A DNA stretch of 64,000 nt from Halosimplex halobium (GTDB lineage Archaea > Halobacteriota > Halobacteria > Halobacteriales > Haloarculaceae), in contig NZ_JBLKNX010000010.1 of NCBI RefSeq assembly GCF_051414055.1, positions 1 to 64,000 on the forward strand, read 5' to 3'. The position numbers and the translations under genes are program-made. A model generated the notes under the pieces. That model was given only the letters and a program-made list of their open reading frames with translations. It made no database searches and was not told the origin of the DNA. Of this stretch, positions 8,574 to 15,985 are shown piece after piece (the first letter of the stretch is position 1; every line of letters starts with the position of its first letter).

Positions 8574-8648
8574 CCGCCCCTGACGCATCGCCCTCCAGTC
8601 ACCGCCCCGCCGGCGGTCACCCGCCGGGTCGTCCGACGGTCGTCGACC

Positions 8649-9572
8649 TCAGTCGTCGGCCGGTTCGGCGCTCCCGGTCTCCGCCCGCACGCGCTCGACA
8701 GCGTCGGCCACGTCGGCGCCCGCGTCGGCAGCCCGTTCGAGCACCACGTCGGCCATCAGCGGCTCGGTCCCCACGGCCCCGGAGTACCAGATCCGGTGGC
8801 CGTCGACCTCGGCGGGGGTGTCCCAGCCCTCGCGGTAGTCGTCGGTCAGCCCCATGTCCTCGGGGATGTCCTCCTGGGTGTGGTAGCCGTCGGCGATGAA
8901 CAGGGGTACGACGACGACGTCGTCGCTGTCGAAGAAGTCGGTCACGTCGTCGACCTCGGGGTCCTCGTCCATGAACAGCGCCTCCACCTCGTCGAACCGA
9001 TCCATCTCCGCGATGCGGTCGGCGTGGTACTCGATGGCCTTCGCGGAGTTCTCGTTGCGCTCGGTGCCGTGGCCGACGACGGCGAGGCCGAACCCACCGT
9101 CGGAGAGACTCCGACGAGCCTCCGAGTCTGACGAGTCGGAGACCTCGCCCACGTCGGGGTCGCCGGTCACCGACTCCGCACGGCGGACGATCACGTCGCT
9201 CATCGCCTCGTGGGTGCCGACCGGGCCGCAGTAGTGGACCGTCTTGTCCACGTCCGTCGCTTCGAGCGTCGCGTGCGTGGCGCTGGTGCCGTCCGAATCC
9301 CAGGCTTCGGGGTCCCAGTCGTCGAGGCGCAGTTCGCGGGGGATGACCTCCTCGGTGAAGTAGCCCTCCGAGACGAACAGGGGGACGACGTACACCTCGT
9401 CGCTCTCGACGGTCCGGAGGACCTCGCGGAAGGACGGTTCCTCCTTCCAGAACCCCTCCCGGACCTCGTCGAATGCGCCGGTGGCGCGGATGGTGTCTGC
9501 GTGGTCGAACGTCGGTGCGCTCGACCCCGCGTTGAGGTGCGAGCCGTGGGCGACGATGACGAGCGCTTCCAT
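8649..9572 (-). CDS. cbiX: Sirohydrochlorin cobaltochelatase, two-domain CbiX
   Basis: CbiX inserts cobalt (or in some lineages another divalent metal) into sirohydrochlorin during cobalamin or siroheme synthesis. The 307-residue protein is a tandem of two CbiX half-domains. The first begins ALVIVAHGSHLNAGS with the catalytic-type His near residue 9. The second begins FGLAVVGHGTERNENS. A Ser/Asp-rich linker joins them near residue 155. The long form (CbiXL) is common in haloarchaea. I chose the ATG at 9570-9572 directly before the first beta strand; an upstream ATG would add non-homologous low-complexity residues. The DR2241-like gene is downstream on the same strand but separated by a regulator/membrane pair. 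Confidence 0.93.
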   Translation of the reverse strand: MEALVIVAHGSHLNAGSSAPTFDHADTIRATGAFDEVREGFWKEEPSFREVLRTVESDEVYVVPLFVSEGYFTEEVIPRELRLDDWDPEAWDSDGTSATHATLEATDVDKTVHYCGPVGTHEAMSDVIVRRAESVTGDPDVGEVSDSSDSEARRSLSDGGFGLAVVGHGTERNENSAKAIEYHADRIAEMDRFDEVEALFMDEDPEVDDVTDFFDSDDVVVVPLFIADGYHTQEDIPEDMGLTDDYREGWDTPAEVDGHRIWYSGAVGTEPLMADVVLERAADAGADVADAVERVRAETGSAEPADD

Positions 9573-9693
9573 ACACGCCGATACGGACGAGTCCCCCAAA
9601 GGGGTGTCGTTGGCCGTCGCCGACGGCGGCGCCGGAGCGACAGATTTCGACCGCACCCCGGGATTTTTCGCACCCGGCGTCCATCCGGCGGGT

Positions 9694-10167
9694 ATGACAC
9701 TCGCCGCGGACACCCGCGAGGCCGTCCGGCGCCACCCGTTCCTGTACGACGCGCTCCGGGCGGGCGTGGTCAACTACACCGCCGCCGCCCGCTTTCTCGA
9801 CGTGGATGGCGAGACCGATGCGGTGGTCGCCGCGCTCCGCCGGTTCGCCGAGGATCTGCCCGACTACGAGCGCCCAGGCGATGCCCCGCCGGTGAGCATG
9901 GAGAGCGGACTGGGCGAGGGTGACCCCGCCGACGCCGTCCTCGCGGTGGGCGACCTGGCGCTCGTTCCGGACGCGGGGTCGCTGACGGCGATCACCGCGG
10001 GCGGCGAGGCCGACGCCGCGGCGCTCCGGCAGGTGCTCGGCCGGCTGGCGACCGCCGGGGTGGCCGTGGAGGCGGCCGCCGTCGGCGGCGGGTCGCTGGT
10101 CGTGGTCGTCAGCCGCCGCGACGGCGCGGATGCGGTGCGGGCCGTCGAGGACGCGCTCGGAGGGTGA
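9694..10167 (+). CDS. Haloarchaeal protein of unknown function (157 aa)
   Basis: The product starts MTLAADTREAVRRHPFLYDALRAGVVNYTAAARFL. This is a helical N-terminal region resembling a small DNA-binding or regulatory domain. Residues 85-157 alternate short beta strands and helices like an ACT-type fold (LRQVLGRLATAGVAVEAAAV, SLVVVVSRRDGADAVRAVEDAL). I believe it belongs to a haloarchaeal DUF (maybe DUF7523). It is divergent from cbiX with 121 bp between the starts. Function unknown; an ACT-like tail would suggest small-ligand sensing. The ATG at 9694 is preferred over upstream in-frame starts, which lie inside the cbiX 5' region. Confidence 0.75.
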   Translation: MTLAADTREAVRRHPFLYDALRAGVVNYTAAARFLDVDGETDAVVAALRRFAEDLPDYERPGDAPPVSMESGLGEGDPADAVLAVGDLALVPDAGSLTAITAGGEADAAALRQVLGRLATAGVAVEAAAVGGGSLVVVVSRRDGADAVRAVEDALGG

Positions 10168-10218
10168 CCCGGGTCCGGACGCCGGACTTTCTTGACACCG
10201 GGCGACCGACTGGTGCCC

Positions 10219-11721
10219 ATGGCCGGCCACGACGTCCTCCTGGTCACTATCGACAGCCTCCGCCGGGATTTCCTCGGTGCGTACCGCGACCGACCGCGCG
10301 TGTGTGATTATGACGTCGCGACGCCGAACCTGGACCGATTCGCCGAGCGGGCCGCCGTCTTCGAGAACCATTACGCCGGGAGCCTGCCGTGTATGCCCCA
10401 GCGTCGCGAGTTCATGTGCGGGATCCAGGAGTTCCTCTGGCGGCCCTGGGGTCCGGTCGAGCCGTACGACGCGACCGTCCCCGCCCTCGCCGGCGAGGCC
10501 GGTGCCGTCACGCAACTGGTTACCGACCACTACCACTACTTCGAACACGGCAGTCACGGGTACTACGAGGACTACGACGGCTTCGAGTTCGTCCGCGGCC
10601 ACGAGTACGACCACTGGCAGACCGCACCGCGGTTCCCCGACGAGCGACTCCTGGCCCAGGACAACCGCCACGACGTCGACCCGGCCGACCCCGGACCCGG
10701 ACGTGCGGGCGCGTACGCTCGCAACGTCGCCGAGTTCGACGACCTCGACGAACGGGACTTCTTCGCCCCGAAGGTGTTCTCCCGGACCGCGGAGTGGCTG
10801 CGTGACAACGACGAGTGGGACCAGTGGTTCTGCTACGTCGACTCCTTCGACGTCCACGAACCGTTCCACTGCCCGGAGCCGTACGCGTCGATGTACACCG
10901 ACGAGGATCCGACGGACCGGGAGCTGGTTCACTGGCCGGACTACGCTCCCGTCGAGCAGCAGGGGCTGACCGACCGCCAGCTGGAGTTCGTCGTCTCGCA
11001 GTTCGCCGGCAAGGTCACCATGGTCGACCGCTGGTTCGGTCGCGTGCTCGACCGGCTCGACCGCCAGGACGCCTGGGACGACACCGTCGTCGTCGTGACC
11101 ACCGACCACGGGGAGATGCTCGGGGAACACGGGTTCGTCATGAAGAACTACATGCCGGTCTACGACGCCATCGCGAACACGCCGCTCATGGTCCACCACC
11201 CCGACGGCCACGCGGGACGAGTCGACGCCCTCACGTCCGCGGTGGACGTCTACGCCACCCTCCTGGAGAGCCTCGACGCCGAGGTCCCCAACCGTACCCA
11301 TAGCCGGAGTCTCCTCCCGCTCGTGCGCGGTGACGCCGACCACCATCGCGACTACGCCCTGTACGGTTACTTCGGCGCGGACGCCTGCGTCACTGACGGC
11401 CGGTACACCTACTTCCATCCCGGCGACACGGACGCGACCGTGAACATCTACTCGACGATGCACATGCGCGGGAAAGACGGGGAGGCGGAGGTCGACAGCT
11501 TGCCGTACGCCGACGACGCGGTCTGGCGGTACCCCGCCGGGTCGGGGCGTCGACAGGCGGCGGAACCGATGCTGTTCGACACCGCCGAGGACCCGGGCCA
11601 GGAGCGGAATCTCGTCGACGAACGGCCGGCGGAACTGGAGCGCATGCGCGGACTCCTCGGGGACGCCCTGGCCGAACTCGACGCGCCGGCCGAACAGGTC
11701 GAGCGGTTTGGACTGTCCTGA
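10219..11721 (+). CDS. Type I sulfatase-family hydrolase
   Basis: The 500-residue protein belongs to the alkaline phosphatase/sulfatase superfamily. N-terminal metal-site residues are in VLLVTIDSLRRDFLG (Asp12), the formylglycine signature is CMPQR at residues 58-62 (CxPxR, with Cys58 the residue oxidised to formylglycine), and the C-terminal metal site is in VVTTDHGEMLGEHG. No signal peptide is visible, so it may act in the cytoplasm. Substrate cannot be told: sulfate esters of glycans or lipids are both possible, and some family members are phosphonate or phosphodiester hydrolases. No formylglycine-generating enzyme gene is in the window. ATG 10219 removes a nine-residue upstream extension. 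Confidence 0.88.
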   Translation: MAGHDVLLVTIDSLRRDFLGAYRDRPRVCDYDVATPNLDRFAERAAVFENHYAGSLPCMPQRREFMCGIQEFLWRPWGPVEPYDATVPALAGEAGAVTQLVTDHYHYFEHGSHGYYEDYDGFEFVRGHEYDHWQTAPRFPDERLLAQDNRHDVDPADPGPGRAGAYARNVAEFDDLDERDFFAPKVFSRTAEWLRDNDEWDQWFCYVDSFDVHEPFHCPEPYASMYTDEDPTDRELVHWPDYAPVEQQGLTDRQLEFVVSQFAGKVTMVDRWFGRVLDRLDRQDAWDDTVVVVTTDHGEMLGEHGFVMKNYMPVYDAIANTPLMVHHPDGHAGRVDALTSAVDVYATLLESLDAEVPNRTHSRSLLPLVRGDADHHRDYALYGYFGADACVTDGRYTYFHPGDTDATVNIYSTMHMRGKDGEAEVDSLPYADDAVWRYPAGSGRRQAAEPMLFDTAEDPGQERNLVDERPAELERMRGLLGDALAELDAPAEQVERFGLS

Positions 11722-11823
11722 CTGGTTCTCACGCGGAGACGGACCCGCGGCGCGTGTCGCCGGGTGGCAGTTCCCGACACGCATCCGACGGATTGAAGCG
11801 CACGCCCGCGCTGGCATCCGACA

Positions 11824-13308
11824 ATGACGCTCCAGCTTTCGAACACGCTCACGGGCGAGCGGGAGGCGTTCGAGCCGGTCGACGACGACGAGGTCACCCT
11901 CTATCTCTGCGGCCTGACGACCTCGGACCCGGCCCACGTCGGCCACGCCCGGACGTGGACCCACACCGACGTGGTCCACCGGTGGCTGGAGTACCTGGGC
12001 TACGACGTGCGCCACGTCGAGAACTTCACCGACGTCAACGAGAAGATCGTCGCCCGCGTCGGCGAAGTGGGGGAGGACGAAGCCGAGGTCGCCCGCCACT
12101 ACACCGAGTCGTTCATCGAGGACATGCGGGCGCTCAACCTCAAGCGCGCCGACGTGTATCCCCGCGTCTCCGAGCACATCGACGAGATCATCGCGATGGT
12201 GGAGACGCTGATCGAGGAGGGCTACGCCTACGAGTCCAACGGGTCGGTGTACTTCGACGTGACCGCCGACGACGACTACGGCAAGCTCTCCAACCAGGAG
12301 GTCGAGGAGTCGGAGGTCCAGGGCGACGAGGACGAACTCGCCGAGAAGCGCAACCCCGCGGACTTCGCGCTCTGGAAGGCCGGCGGCGTCGACCCCGAGG
12401 AGATAGCGGACCACCAGCACGAGGACGCGGCGCCCGCAGAGGAGGCCGCCCAGCAGGCGCAGACCTGGGACTCGCCGTGGGGCGAGGGCCGGCCGGGCTG
12501 GCACATCGAGTGCTCGGCGATGTCGACCACCCACCTCGGGGAGACCTTCGACATCCACGTCGCGGGGTCGGATCTGGTCTTTCCGCACAACGAAAACGAG
12601 ATCGCACAGAGCGAGTGCGCGACGGGCCAGGAGTTCTCGAAGTACTGGCTGCACACCGGGATGGTCCAGGTGGCCGACGAGAAGATGTCCTCGAGCCTGC
12701 AGAACTTCACGACCGCGCGGGCGGCCATCGAGGAGTTCGGCGTCGACACCCTCCGGACGTTCTTCGTCTCGACCGTCTATTCGGCGGATCCGACCTTCTC
12801 CGAGGAGACGCTGGCCGAGGCCGAGGAACGGTGGGAACAGCTCGAACGCGGCTACGAGCGGGCGGTCGAGGCCGCCGACAGCGTCGACGCCTACGCGAAC
12901 GCCGCCGACCCGGCCCTGCGGGAGGCCGTCGAGTCGGCTCGCGCGGACTTCGAGGCGGCGATGAACGACGACCTCAACACCCGCGAGGCGATGGCCGCCC
13001 TCCTCGAGCTGGCCTCGGCGGTCAACGCCCACGTCGACGACCGCGACCGCTACGACTTCCCGGGGCTCAAGCGGGCCATCGACGCCTTCGAGGAACTCGG
13101 CGGCGACGTGTTCGGCCTCTCGTTCGGGACGGCCGACGGCGGCGAGGTGCGGGTCGCCGAGGACCTGGTCGAACTCGTGCTCGACCTGCGCGAGCAGGAA
13201 CGCGAGGCGGGCAACTACGAGCGGGCCGACGAACTGCGCGACCGCCTCGACGACATCGGCGTCGCGGTCGAGGATAGCGACGACGGGCCGACCTACCGCT
13301 TCGAGTAG
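11824..13308 (+). CDS. cysS: Cysteinyl-tRNA synthetase
   Basis: CysRS charges tRNA-Cys. The 494-residue class I enzyme shows the zinc/HIGH region YLCGLTTSDPAHVGHART (Cys29, HVGH at 38-41), a second zinc ligand motif WHIECSAMS, the HNENEIAQSE segment, and the KMSKS-equivalent VADEKMSSSLQNF near residue 285. KMSSS replaces KMSKS, as is common in haloarchaeal CysRS. The DALR-like helical domain follows to the C terminus. The start ATG at 11824 gives MTLQLSNTLTG, the expected N terminus. It is monocistronic between the sulfatase and a lipoprotein gene. Confidence 0.97.
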   Translation: MTLQLSNTLTGEREAFEPVDDDEVTLYLCGLTTSDPAHVGHARTWTHTDVVHRWLEYLGYDVRHVENFTDVNEKIVARVGEVGEDEAEVARHYTESFIEDMRALNLKRADVYPRVSEHIDEIIAMVETLIEEGYAYESNGSVYFDVTADDDYGKLSNQEVEESEVQGDEDELAEKRNPADFALWKAGGVDPEEIADHQHEDAAPAEEAAQQAQTWDSPWGEGRPGWHIECSAMSTTHLGETFDIHVAGSDLVFPHNENEIAQSECATGQEFSKYWLHTGMVQVADEKMSSSLQNFTTARAAIEEFGVDTLRTFFVSTVYSADPTFSEETLAEAEERWEQLERGYERAVEAADSVDAYANAADPALREAVESARADFEAAMNDDLNTREAMAALLELASAVNAHVDDRDRYDFPGLKRAIDAFEELGGDVFGLSFGTADGGEVRVAEDLVELVLDLREQEREAGNYERADELRDRLDDIGVAVEDSDDGPTYRFE

Positions 13309-13367
13309 CACGGGCATCGACTTCCGCCGGTGTCACTCGCCGCCGCTCCCCGGTCCGCGCCGGCGGG

Positions 13368-13376
13368 TTTATCTTT
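13368..13376 (+). promoter_or_regulatory. TATA-like box for the lipoprotein gene
   Basis: GTTTATCTT lies 22-30 nt before the ATG at 13398 in otherwise GC-rich DNA, consistent with a leaderless archaeal promoter. Confidence 0.55.
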
Positions 13377-13397
13377 CGCCGCGATAATTTCGGTTAC

Positions 13398-14045
13398 ATG
13401 ATACGGTCACGCGAGGCGGGTATCGGCGTCACGCTCGTCGTCCTGCTTGCGACGGCCGGGTGTATCGGCTTTCTCACCGGGAGCGAACCGCTCGGGTTCG
13501 CCGCGAACGCGACGGAGGTCGACGACGCGACGCTGGAGGAGACGGGCTACCAGCTGGCGGCCAGCGGCTCGCCCAACAGCACGCACAACGTCTCGGTGGC
13601 GGGCCAGACCCGCCAGGTGGTCGTCTCTAGCGAACTCCGGCGGTACAACCGCACCGTCACGCTGGCCGAGGGCGTGGAGGGCGACTTCGCGCGGGTGACC
13701 GTCTTCACGTCGCCCGCCGCGACGGTCGCGGGCACGTCGGTCAACCCCATCGGGTCGCTCTCGGACGAACGGCTCCTCCGCCGGTTCGTGAGCGCCTCGT
13801 CCGGGCTGTCGGACGTGGAGTTCCAGTCCAACCGGTCGGTCGAGTTCCTCGGCGAGTCGCGGACGGTCTCGGAGTACACCGCCACCCAGCGGATGGGCGG
13901 CGTGGAGACGAACGCGACGATCCACCTCGCGACGGTCGAACACGACGGCGACTTCGTGACCGTCGTCGCCGTCCACCCCGAGGCGGTCGACGAGCGCTCG
14001 CGGGTCGACACGTTGCTGGCCGGACTCCGCCATCCGCCCGAGTGA
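13398..14045 (+). CDS. Haloarchaeal lipoprotein, DUF6517-like
   Basis: The 215-residue protein has a short hydrophobic signal ending in the lipobox LATAGC, with Cys22 the likely lipidated residue, so the mature protein is probably tethered outside the membrane. The remainder is an alternating beta-strand domain rich in Ser, Thr and Asn with several N-glycosylation sequons (NST, NVS, NRT, NRS, NAT). The pattern matches the haloarchaeal DUF6517 lipoproteins, whose function is unknown. The TATA box 22-30 nt upstream supports this ATG. Confidence 0.85.
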   Translation: MIRSREAGIGVTLVVLLATAGCIGFLTGSEPLGFAANATEVDDATLEETGYQLAASGSPNSTHNVSVAGQTRQVVVSSELRRYNRTVTLAEGVEGDFARVTVFTSPAATVAGTSVNPIGSLSDERLLRRFVSASSGLSDVEFQSNRSVEFLGESRTVSEYTATQRMGGVETNATIHLATVEHDGDFVTVVAVHPEAVDERSRVDTLLAGLRHPPE

Positions 14046-14085
14046 GAGGACAGCCGCCGCCCGAGCCGTTTTCGCTTCCTCTCGA

Positions 14086-14259
14086 TTATCCGCCGCCGCC
14101 GGCGACGCCGCTCCCGATCGCGGCGCCGCAGTCGGCGCACCCGACCACGTAGAACCGCTTGGAGGAGCGGAAGATCCCGGCCATCTTCGCGTCCATGTCG
14201 ACGAACTCCACGTCCTCTTTCTCGGCGAGTTCCGTCTCGCATTCAGGGCAGTGGACCAT
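14086..14259 (-). CDS. Small zinc-ribbon protein (57 aa)
   Basis: The 57-residue product begins MVHCPECETEL and ends in GSGVAGGGG. Two CxxC pairs (CPEC at residues 4-7 and CADC at 41-44) should bind one zinc ion. The centre carries FRSSKRFYVVG, a basic patch that could contact nucleic acid or protein. It is convergent with the lipoprotein gene. The ATG at 14257-14259 puts the first knuckle at the normal distance from the N terminus; a 29-residue upstream extension is possible but low in complexity. Function unknown. Confidence 0.7.
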   Translation of the reverse strand: MVHCPECETELAEKEDVEFVDMDAKMAGIFRSSKRFYVVGCADCGAAIGSGVAGGGG

Positions 14260-14414
14260 ACACTCGGCCACTCCGCGGGACCCGGTAAGTGTCTTGTCCC
14301 GCCGGAGTTGTCCTCCGCGGTGGCGAGCGCGGCAGAGAGCGACCAACGCCTGACGGCCGACGGGCGACTGCAGCCGGCATACGCTTTTGTCGCTCGCGGC
14401 CGTCGGAGAGGGAC

Positions 14415-14585
14415 ATGAGAGCGGCGCTCCCGGTCGGCCTCGCGCTCACCGCGGCCGGCACCGTCGGGTACGCGGTCGCCGTCGCCGCACCCTACCCAGG
14501 GCGGTCGCTGTCGGTGACCGCCGTGATGGTGGGCGTCACGCTCGCGGCCATCGGCCGGTCGAAGCCGCCGGAGGGCGAGTCGTGA
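14415..14585 (+). CDS. Small two-helix membrane protein coupled to corA
   Basis: The 56-residue protein has two hydrophobic helices (about residues 5-25 and 33-48, LTAAGTVGYAVAVAAP and VTAVMVGVTLAAIG) and a basic C terminus. Its TGA at 14583-14585 overlaps the GTG start of the corA gene (GTGA), so translation is probably coupled. No family is recognised. Small membrane peptides encoded with a transporter often modulate it, but that role here is inferred only from the overlap. Confidence 0.65.
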   Translation: MRAALPVGLALTAAGTVGYAVAVAAPYPGRSLSVTAVMVGVTLAAIGRSKPPEGES

Positions 14586-15559
14586 CGGCCGCGCTCGTCT
14601 ACCGGGCCGAGGAAGTCACGGAGTACGACGACCTCGCCGCGGCCCGCGCCGCGCGGGGGACGACCTGGGTCCACGCCGCGGACGCCGACCGCGCCGAGAT
14701 GGACCGGGTCGCCGAGGCCTTCGACATCCACCCGCTGTCCGTCGAGGACGTGTGCAAGGGCGTCCGCCCCAAGACCGAGGAGTACGACGACTACACCCTC
14801 GTCGTCGTCAAGCGCGCCGCGCTCCGCGGCGGCGAGACCACCTTCGACGAGGAGATCCGGGACGTGCCCGTCGGCGTCTTCGTCGGCGACGACTGGCTGG
14901 TCACCCTCTCGCCCGGCCCCGCGGACCCGGTCGACGGCGTCCGACAGGCGGTCCGCTCGGGCGACGAGCGGCTCCTCCACCGCGGCGCCGACTTCACCGC
15001 CTACCGCGTCGTCGACGTTGTCGTCGACGAGTACTTCGCCCTGCTCGACGAGATCGAGGACGACATCGAGGCCGTCGAGGAGGCCGTCACGACCTCGACG
15101 GACATCGAGACGCTCGAAGCCATCAACAGCGTCCGCCGCGAACTCCTCTCCTTTCGCAAGCTCGCCTGGCCCACCCGCGAGGCCGTCGGCGTCCTCGCCC
15201 GGGGTGACCCCGCCCAGGTCGACGAGGAGACGGAGAAGTACTTCCGGGACGTGTACGACCACCTCGTCCAGCTGGTCGACCTCACCGAGACCTACCGCGA
15301 CCTGGCCTCCGGCGCGCGGGACATCTACCTCAACACCCTCTCCCAGTCCACCAACGAGGTGATGAAAGTCCTCACCGTCGTCGCGACCATCTTCATCCCG
15401 CTCACGTTCGTCGTCGGCGTCTACGGCATGAACTTCGCCGACAGCCCCTACAACATGCCCGAACTCGCCTGGCCCTACGCCTACCCCGCGGTCATGGTCG
15501 GAATGTTGCTCGTCGCCCTCGTCATGCTCTCCTATTTCCGCGGGCAGGACTACATCTGA
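14582..15559 (+). CDS. corA: CorA-type divalent cation channel
   Basis: CorA is a homopentameric Mg2+ (or Co2+/Ni2+) channel. The 325-residue protein has the expected large cytoplasmic alpha/beta N-terminal domain and a long stalk helix (about 150-250). Two C-terminal transmembrane helices follow, with the signature YGMNF at the end of the first (GMN at residues 282-284) and a short basic tail RGQDYI. The acidic stalk is in keeping with haloarchaea. I use the GTG at 14582, which overlaps the stop of the preceding small membrane protein; an earlier in-frame ATG at 14387 would read through that gene. Confidence 0.93.
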   Translation: MTAALVYRAEEVTEYDDLAAARAARGTTWVHAADADRAEMDRVAEAFDIHPLSVEDVCKGVRPKTEEYDDYTLVVVKRAALRGGETTFDEEIRDVPVGVFVGDDWLVTLSPGPADPVDGVRQAVRSGDERLLHRGADFTAYRVVDVVVDEYFALLDEIEDDIEAVEEAVTTSTDIETLEAINSVRRELLSFRKLAWPTREAVGVLARGDPAQVDEETEKYFRDVYDHLVQLVDLTETYRDLASGARDIYLNTLSQSTNEVMKVLTVVATIFIPLTFVVGVYGMNFADSPYNMPELAWPYAYPAVMVGMLLVALVMLSYFRGQDYI

Positions 15560-15571
15560 GCGCCTGTGACC

Positions 15572-15945
15572 GTCCGCCGTGGCGCGCGCTGGAGCGCGCT
15601 TTCATGCGCGCGACCGTAGCCGCGCGAGGGATGAGGGAGCGAGCGGAGCGAGTGAGCGAATCGGCTGGGGAGGCTCGTGGCGGTCTGCGGTGCTGTGCGG
15701 GGCGGTCTGCGGTGCGGTCCTGGCGGACTGAAAGGGCGAGGCGGGCTCGCGTTCATTTTAGTCGTCTGAGCGGGCACTATCCGCGCGGGCGGTGCGGAGA
15801 GCGCGGATATCCCGTCTCAGCGACCGCGAGCACGCCGAGGGCTTTCAGCGCTTACTGTCGAGTGCGGTCGATCCAACTCCTGGCGAGCGCGCCGAGGGCG
15901 TTCATCATCTGCTGTCCCCTGCAGTCGAGACGACAGGTAACGAGC
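15572..15945 (+). repeat. Structured dispersed element, copy A
   Basis: The 426 bp gap after corA contains no convincing gene but is clearly related, in inverted orientation, to 35.83-36.19 kb. Shared blocks include GCGCGCGCTGGAGCGCGCTT, GAATCGGCTGGGGAGGCTCG, GGACTGAAAGGGCGAGGCG and CTCAGCGACCGCGAGC. A hairpin pairs 15778-15786 (TATCCGCGC) with 15801-15809; copy B has a hairpin of different sequence at the same place. Its 3' part can be read as the peptide LSDREHAEGFQRLL followed by a second, similar unit. The element's identity is unknown; it could be a non-autonomous mobile element, a structured RNA gene or a decayed coding repeat. Confidence 0.75.
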
Positions 15946-15985
15946 ACCGAACTCGCGGTCTCGAAAACAAGTCACGATCACCCAC

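Noticed and set aside
8617..13317. A 1566-codon minus-strand open frame
   Set aside because: It runs antisense to the sulfatase and cysS genes and across cbiX in another frame. Its composition (Val/Gly/Arg/Leu-rich) is what GC-rich antisense frames produce, and no domain is visible.
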